Origin: JAMDEO01 sp963775295
GTDB taxonomy: Bacteria > Actinomycetota > Thermoleophilia > RBG-16-64-13
Direction of reading: 5' to 3'
Assembly: GCA_963775295.1 (NCBI GenBank)
Contig: CAVZIK010000006.1
Location: forward strand, 682,001-746,000
Length of the DNA stretch: 64,000 nt
A model generated the notes under the pieces. It did not search any database and was not told the origin of the DNA. It saw only the letters and a list, made by a program, of their open reading frames with translations. Position numbers and translations under genes: made by a program. The stretch's first letter is position 1, and each line of letters starts with the position of its first letter. This document shows positions 60,066 to 64,000 of this stretch, piece by piece.

Positions 60066-62126
60066 TTATCTGTTCAAAAGGTTGTAGAGCAGTACACAGA
60101 CCTCCCCACGCGTGGCTGATTCGACGAATCCATAGGTGGGGCCCACTCCGACCAGTCCTCTAAGAACTCCCCCATATGCCGCTCTCCGTGCAAACGGGTA
60201 GTGTACGGAGTCAAATACGGGGATGGGGGGCAGGTAGTCGGCAGGTGGTTCGGGCAGGTTTGCGGCCCGAGCGACCATGGTGATTAGTTGAGCGCGAGTC
60301 ATGTTGTCATACGGAGCAAACTCACCAGGGCGCTTGCCCGTTGTGATCCCACGAGCCGCGCAGACAGCGACATAGTGATCTGGGTAAAGCCCATCGGCAG
60401 GGTCCATGTTGTTACCCACGTCGAGGAACGGACAGAGATCCTGCTGGCCCACCGGGTAGCCGAGGGTTTTGACGACCATCTTGGCAAATTGTTGGCGAGT
60501 AACCCAACCATCAGGCCGAAAGGTGCCGTCCGAGAATCCTCCGACGATCCCCTTGGAGGCAAGGTCTGCGATCTGATTCCGGTAGGGATGAGTCGGCCCC
60601 ACGTCACGGAATTGTCCGCCCTGAGAAAGCGTGGTTGTTGTCGTCGGCGGGAGCGTCGTTGTCGTTGCGTGTGGAAGTGTGGTGGTTGTCGTCGCTCGCG
60701 GCGTCGTCGTCGTAGTGATTGGCCCTCCGCCATATATCCAGCGAATGCCAGCCGCATCGTCCTCATTGAGACTTCGCCGTCGCTCACCCGGCTCTCCAAA
60801 GCCGTACATGACCTTTCCAGCATCCCCAGGACCGTACAGATCACCCAGCTTCAACCAGTGTCCTAGTTCGTGCAGGGCTATGGTCTCTATATCGAGCGTC
60901 CCCCCCGCTCCGTCGCCCCAGATGTTGTAGGAGGCGTCGTTGAAACAGACGTCGCACTCAATAATCGTAGAGCCGCTTTGTACCGTGCTTGTTCCAGCGA
61001 GCACGCCGTAGGGCAACAGGTATGGGCTCCAGAAGATGTCGTTGTGGCCGTCGGAATAAAAGTTGGTTGTGCTACAAGAGCCTGCATCCACAAAATTGAA
61101 GCTAGAAGCAGCGCTCCACGTTCGAGCGGCAGCGTCCACCATTGAATGCCCCGAGGAGGTAGCGGCGTTGGTCGAATTTACACGATAACCCGCGGACGGG
61201 GACGGCCACCGTTCGTCTCCATATGCGAAGGTAACGTGAAACTCGTAGCTGTTGCTGGTCCAACCGGAGGAGTTGGTGACGTAAACAGGACCACTGCCGG
61301 CTGAAAGCGGATAGCCGTCAGGATCCGTGGCCGTCGGAACGTTGCATCGGATGGCGGTGTCTGTCCACGAGAGGATGGCGGGGTTGATTACGTACTGCTC
61401 ATCGCAGTAAAAGCTCACCTCGCCAGCACCTTGTGTGTACCCGAAGCCGGTGCCGCTTATCGTCACCTGGGTATCGGTACCCCCAGAACCCGAGGCAGGG
61501 GAAATGTTGGTGATGACTGGCTGTGAGGCGGGCGTTCTAATATCGGGAACGGTCCCAGATGGGCTAGAGAAAGCGCCTCGGATAGCGGCGGCGATGCTCG
61601 TCATGGCGTCCGTGACCGATGCGTCTAGCGCCGGTATTCTGCCGTTGATGACAGCCAACTTCCCTTGTGGGCCACCAATGACGCGGCCCAGATCATCAAG
61701 AAACAATATGCTGGTTTCACCAAGTGCGAATGTCGGTGCGTAGTCGACGGTCGCCCGGATGGTGCCAAGATCGCCACCCGGAGTTACAAGGATCCGATCT
61801 AGCCCTGCCGCTCCCTTCAGCACCTCTAAAACATCAACGCAGACCACGCTTTGAATAGTGATTGCCGAGTCCCGGCCGGAACCAAGGGTGATCTGCCGAG
61901 GGTCGATGGCGGTTGTGCGGGTAAGCAGAATGCTGTCTGCAACGCGGGCCATTTCGTCAACTGTCAAAGGACGTAGCGTCAAGGCCTTAACGTTCGGAGC
62001 CGGTGCAAGGAGACCCACGGCCGCAATAAGGAGCACAAGAATCAGAACGCGGACAAGGATGCTAGTGACTGCGGTCAAAGGGAATGTTTCGTTCCCAAGA
62101 CGGCGGATGTGCCCGCGGCAAAACAT
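60066..62126 (-). CDS. SLH surface protein with IPT/TIG and metzincin-like protease domains
   Basis: 686 residues. Signal peptide (VLILVLLIAAVGLLAPAP), an N-terminal domain (about 50-200), an IPT/TIG domain (about 203-300; PVITNISPASGSGGTDTQVT) and a matrixin-like domain (about 305-470). The protease domain has HELGHWLKLGD and a following VMYGF Met-turn; the usual third His and the Gly of HExxHxxGxxH are replaced by Asp and Lys. A Thr-rich linker leads to three SLH modules. ATG 62126 has AAGGGA upstream. It is probably a wall-anchored metalloprotease; activity is inferred. Confidence 0.87.
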   Translation of the reverse strand: MFCRGHIRRLGNETFPLTAVTSILVRVLILVLLIAAVGLLAPAPNVKALTLRPLTVDEMARVADSILLTRTTAIDPRQITLGSGRDSAITIQSVVCVDVLEVLKGAAGLDRILVTPGGDLGTIRATVDYAPTFALGETSILFLDDLGRVIGGPQGKLAVINGRIPALDASVTDAMTSIAAAIRGAFSSPSGTVPDIRTPASQPVITNISPASGSGGTDTQVTISGTGFGYTQGAGEVSFYCDEQYVINPAILSWTDTAIRCNVPTATDPDGYPLSAGSGPVYVTNSSGWTSNSYEFHVTFAYGDERWPSPSAGYRVNSTNAATSSGHSMVDAAARTWSAASSFNFVDAGSCSTTNFYSDGHNDIFWSPYLLPYGVLAGTSTVQSGSTIIECDVCFNDASYNIWGDGAGGTLDIETIALHELGHWLKLGDLYGPGDAGKVMYGFGEPGERRRSLNEDDAAGIRWIYGGGPITTTTTPRATTTTTLPHATTTTLPPTTTTTLSQGGQFRDVGPTHPYRNQIADLASKGIVGGFSDGTFRPDGWVTRQQFAKMVVKTLGYPVGQQDLCPFLDVGNNMDPADGLYPDHYVAVCAARGITTGKRPGEFAPYDNMTRAQLITMVARAANLPEPPADYLPPIPVFDSVHYPFARRAAYGGVLRGLVGVGPTYGFVESATRGEVCVLLYNLLNR

Positions 62127-62332
62127 ACTGCGTCCCTTCGGCTATAGCATTCCCTCGAAAGCCCAGCCCGGCCTTCCTCGGGGCCATAGCGTAGGGAGCG
62201 GGGAGCAGATAGCCTGGCGTGCTTCTACTCTATCGCACATCCGCCTTGCGGGGGAAGAAGTCTCCCTTGCTCGTCGCCGGCAAGAATTGCCTCGGGCCTT
62301 GTCCGGGGGCGGACCCAGGGTGATTGTCCCCG

Positions 62333-62353
62333 CACCCCTACTACCACCCCTAC
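62333..62353 (+). repeat. arm-type repeat pair at the right end of the island
   Basis: Two direct copies of CACCCCTAC spaced 12 bases, followed by CAGCATGATA. The same pair with the same spacing occurs at 17393 and at 62585. Position within about 105 bases of the att core fits integrase arm-binding sites. Confidence 0.55.
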
Positions 62354-62455
62354 CAGCATGATACGTAGGGGTACAGAATGGACGCTATGGACGAAGACAC
62401 TCCGGTTTCCCCTGCAAAACGACACACTGTGATACACAGTGGACAGGCGCGAGGG

Positions 62456-62503
62456 GGTTTCCTAAACCTTGTGTCGCGCGTTCGATTCGCGCCGAGGGCA
62501 CCT
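62456..62503 (+). repeat. attachment site copy 2 (partial tRNA-Arg duplicate)
   Basis: 48 bases identical to 17254-17301 and in the same orientation. It lacks the 5' half of the tRNA, so it does not encode a functional tRNA. It marks the right boundary of the 45.2-kb element. Confidence 0.93.
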
Positions 62504-62584
62504 CGCAGATTCAGACTTTTCCCTGCATATGGCCACTTTCCTGTTTCGTTGATGAAGGCCTCAGAACGTCCAAAAGACCGTTTG

Positions 62585-62605
62585 CACCCCTACGCGCACC
62601 CCTAC
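62585..62605 (+). repeat. arm-type repeat pair right of att copy 2
   Basis: CACCCCTAC at 62585-62593 and 62597-62605 (12-base spacing), followed by GGTGATACTGGGTGGACAA. The layout copies that found after att copy 1 at 17393. It suggests the left end of a second element inserted at the same site. Confidence 0.55.
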
Positions 62606-62815
62606 CCAGATGGTAAAAGGTGATACTGGGTGGACAAAACGGAGGGCAATTGGCTGCGGTAGGTGCTTTACACTTTCGGCACGCGGCTCCAGTACGTGGG
62701 CGCGCGGCGAGCTTACCCTTTATGTGTCCGCCCCAAGACAAACCAGGTAGTCTTAACAAGCCACGACCGGGCTAAATGCATTCACACCACACAAGCCGCA
62801 CGCTGACGAAGGGCC

Positions 62816-63370
62816 ATGGAGACATTGCAGAGACGAAGAGAGCGATTGGACGCCCTCTTTCGCGAACATTCGGGCCGAGTGCTTGGCTATGCTCTCAATC
62901 GAGGTATGTCGCTGGATCAGGCCGAGGATGTCGTGTCCGACACATATCTTGTTTGCTGGCGACGACTCGACGACGTGCCCGCAGACGCGTTCCCCTGGCT
63001 CCTGGGGACGGCGCGCAAGATCATGGCCAACCACAGGCGGTCCGATCGTAGGCGGGACGCTCTTGGAGGTCGGATGGTCAACGACTTTTTCTCCACTTCG
63101 CATCAGCTATCCGACCCGGTTGAGACAGTCCTGGGGCGAACCCACCTGGCGCAGGCTCTGGACCAGTTGAGCGAGCGAGACCGTGAGGCAATCCTGTTGG
63201 TGGCCTGGGATGGGCTCAGCAACGCTGAGGCCGCGAGGGTTGTCGACTGCAGCCGCTCCGCTTTCGCAGCCCGCGCTTTCAGGGCGAGATCTCGATTGCT
63301 GAAATATCTCTCTAGCATCCGGACATATACACCGTCGGAGGCAGACGCGTCTGAGGTGGAGGCATCATGA
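62816..63370 (+). CDS. RNA polymerase sigma-70 family (ECF-type) factor
   Basis: 184 residues. Region 2 at about 12-75 (LFREHSGRVLGYALNRGMSL, QAEDVVSDTYLVCWRRLDDV, PWLLGTARKIMANHRR) and region 4 at about 110-160 (ALDQLSERDREAILLVAWDG, LSNAEAARVVDCSRSAFAAR). It resembles the actinobacterial ECF groups that have a coupled membrane anti-sigma. Its stop overlaps the next start (ATGA), so the downstream membrane protein is its likely partner. It lies just beyond the second att copy. Confidence 0.92.
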   Translation: METLQRRRERLDALFREHSGRVLGYALNRGMSLDQAEDVVSDTYLVCWRRLDDVPADAFPWLLGTARKIMANHRRSDRRRDALGGRMVNDFFSTSHQLSDPVETVLGRTHLAQALDQLSERDREAILLVAWDGLSNAEAARVVDCSRSAFAARAFRARSRLLKYLSSIRTYTPSEADASEVEAS

Positions 63371-64000
63371 CCAGGCGGCACAGAGAACTCATGCAAGAAC
63401 TGCGGGCAGCGAAGCCTCCGCAGTCAGCGTCAGCCGACAAGTGGGCAGACAGCGAACAAGCCGACAGCCTGCTCGCGCGAATTCATGCAGCAGTCGAGGC
63501 GGCTGATGAGCCCAGGGAGGGCGACCGGAGCTTTCTGGTGCCGAGGTTGGCCTGGGCGGGAGCTGGTCTAGTCCTCGTGGCAGTCGCCGTCTTCCTTGCC
63601 CTTTGGCTGATTCCCGGCATTTCGGGAGAGAACCAGAGAGCTTCTGAGCCGACGGTAACCTCCCCGGCCCCCGGCACGGCCATGGCTCTCTCGAAAGAAG
63701 AGGCCCTAAGGACGTTGGTGGCCCTATTCAGAGAACACCCTGGGTTTGTCCAGGCAGAGCCCGGTGATCCTCCCACCGATATCCGTGAATCAGCTCAGTT
63801 CGTGGGCCTGGTCCGCGGGTCGGAAGCACCGGGAAGCACCATGGGACAGCCAGCGACGCGCGGAGAGTTTGCACTTTGGATCTGGCGCGGTTGGTCCCTG
63901 GTTCTCCCGACCACTACCACACCTCCTGAGATCTCGGATCGCGGAACTCTGGGTGCGGAGGAGCTTGAGGCAGTCGACGCAATTGTTGCTCTCAACATTC
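63367..64000 (+). CDS. probable anti-sigma-type membrane protein, 3' end cut by window edge
   Basis: The first 211 codons are present. A cytoplasmic N-terminus of about 57 residues (MTRRHRELMQELRAAKPPQS) is followed by one TM helix (RLAWAGAGLVLVAVAVFLAL) and an extracytoplasmic region. The outer region includes TRGEFALWIWRGW, an SLH-like fragment, and a Thr-rich stretch. Translational coupling to the ECF sigma gene and the cytoplasm-TM-outside layout suggest an anti-sigma factor, although no zinc-binding HxxxCxxC motif is present. Confidence 0.7.
   Translation, partial: MTRRHRELMQELRAAKPPQSASADKWADSEQADSLLARIHAAVEAADEPREGDRSFLVPRLAWAGAGLVLVAVAVFLALWLIPGISGENQRASEPTVTSPAPGTAMALSKEEALRTLVALFREHPGFVQAEPGDPPTDIRESAQFVGLVRGSEAPGSTMGQPATRGEFALWIWRGWSLVLPTTTTPPEISDRGTLGAEELEAVDAIVALNI

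Larger units (their letters stand above)
62127..62815. other. island right junction, non-coding
   Basis: 690 bases without a gene. It contains paired CACCCCTAC repeats (62333-62341, 62345-62353), a perfect palindrome CACTGTG-ATA-CACAGTG (62425-62441), the second att copy (62456-62503), and then a new copy of the left-end motif: CCCTGCATATGGCCACTTTC near 62521 and CACCCCTAC pairs at 62585 and 62597, followed by GGTGATACTGGGTGGACAAA. Confidence 0.7.

Overview
The window is high-GC bacterial DNA. Start codons are often GTG or TTG, ribosome binding sites are strong (GGAGG-type), and there are many secreted proteins with Thr-rich linkers and S-layer homology (SLH) domains. Gene content (FmdE-like protein, rubredoxin, hemerythrin, nitroreductase, BirA/BioY, SLH-anchored envelope proteins) fits a deep-branching, probably anaerobic or microaerophilic member of the Actinomycetota. 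That assignment is an inference from gene style; no rRNA or other phylogenetic marker is present.

Layout. (1) 1-17.2 kb is ordinary chromosome. It holds a partial Ldh2-type dehydrogenase, glycerol kinase, a DUF4213/molybdopterin-domain protein with FmdE and a P-loop NTPase (two of these genes frameshifted), an ECF sigma factor, a VanW protein, BirA, BioY, UppP, an SLH polysaccharide deacetylase, a two-component pair, an HtrA protease, acylphosphatase, a DUF4126 membrane protein, a nitroreductase and tRNA-Arg(CCU). (2) 17.25-62.50 kb lies between two identical 48-bp copies of the 3' part of that tRNA. This is the hallmark of an element integrated by a tyrosine recombinase, here 45.2 kb long. 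(3) After the second copy, the same left-end sequence starts again, which suggests a second related element in tandem. A sigma-factor/membrane-protein pair then runs off the window.

Inside the island, the left part (17.8-36 kb) carries two large hybrid histidine kinases, an HD-GYP response regulator, a hemerythrin operon and a series of lipoproteins and SLH or LRR proteins. Several of these are preceded by a repeated ~35-bp promoter-like element. A DUF998 protein, rubredoxin and a flavodoxin-fold reductase follow. The middle (36-41.6 kb) is the mobility and replication core: tyrosine integrase, TOPRIM/P-loop replication protein, excisionase and a divergent zinc-finger protein, with an integrase relic beside it. 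Then come a zinc-ribbon/WG-repeat operon (42.4-46.1 kb), an XRE regulator with a McrB-N/EVE-like protein, a small SSB, and a minus-strand cluster (54.6-49.4 kb). That cluster encodes a voltage-gated potassium channel, a HEPN protein, a membrane/coiled-coil protein, a HTH protein and a TPR-HEPN protein. The right end has a ComEC-like hydrolase with DUF3006, another integrase relic and three large SLH surface proteins, one of them a putative metalloprotease.

The most interesting candidate system is the ion channel/HEPN cluster at 49.4-54.6 kb. It looks like an uncharacterised membrane-sensing, RNase-effector defence module carried on the tRNA-integrated island. The function is inferred from domains and context only.
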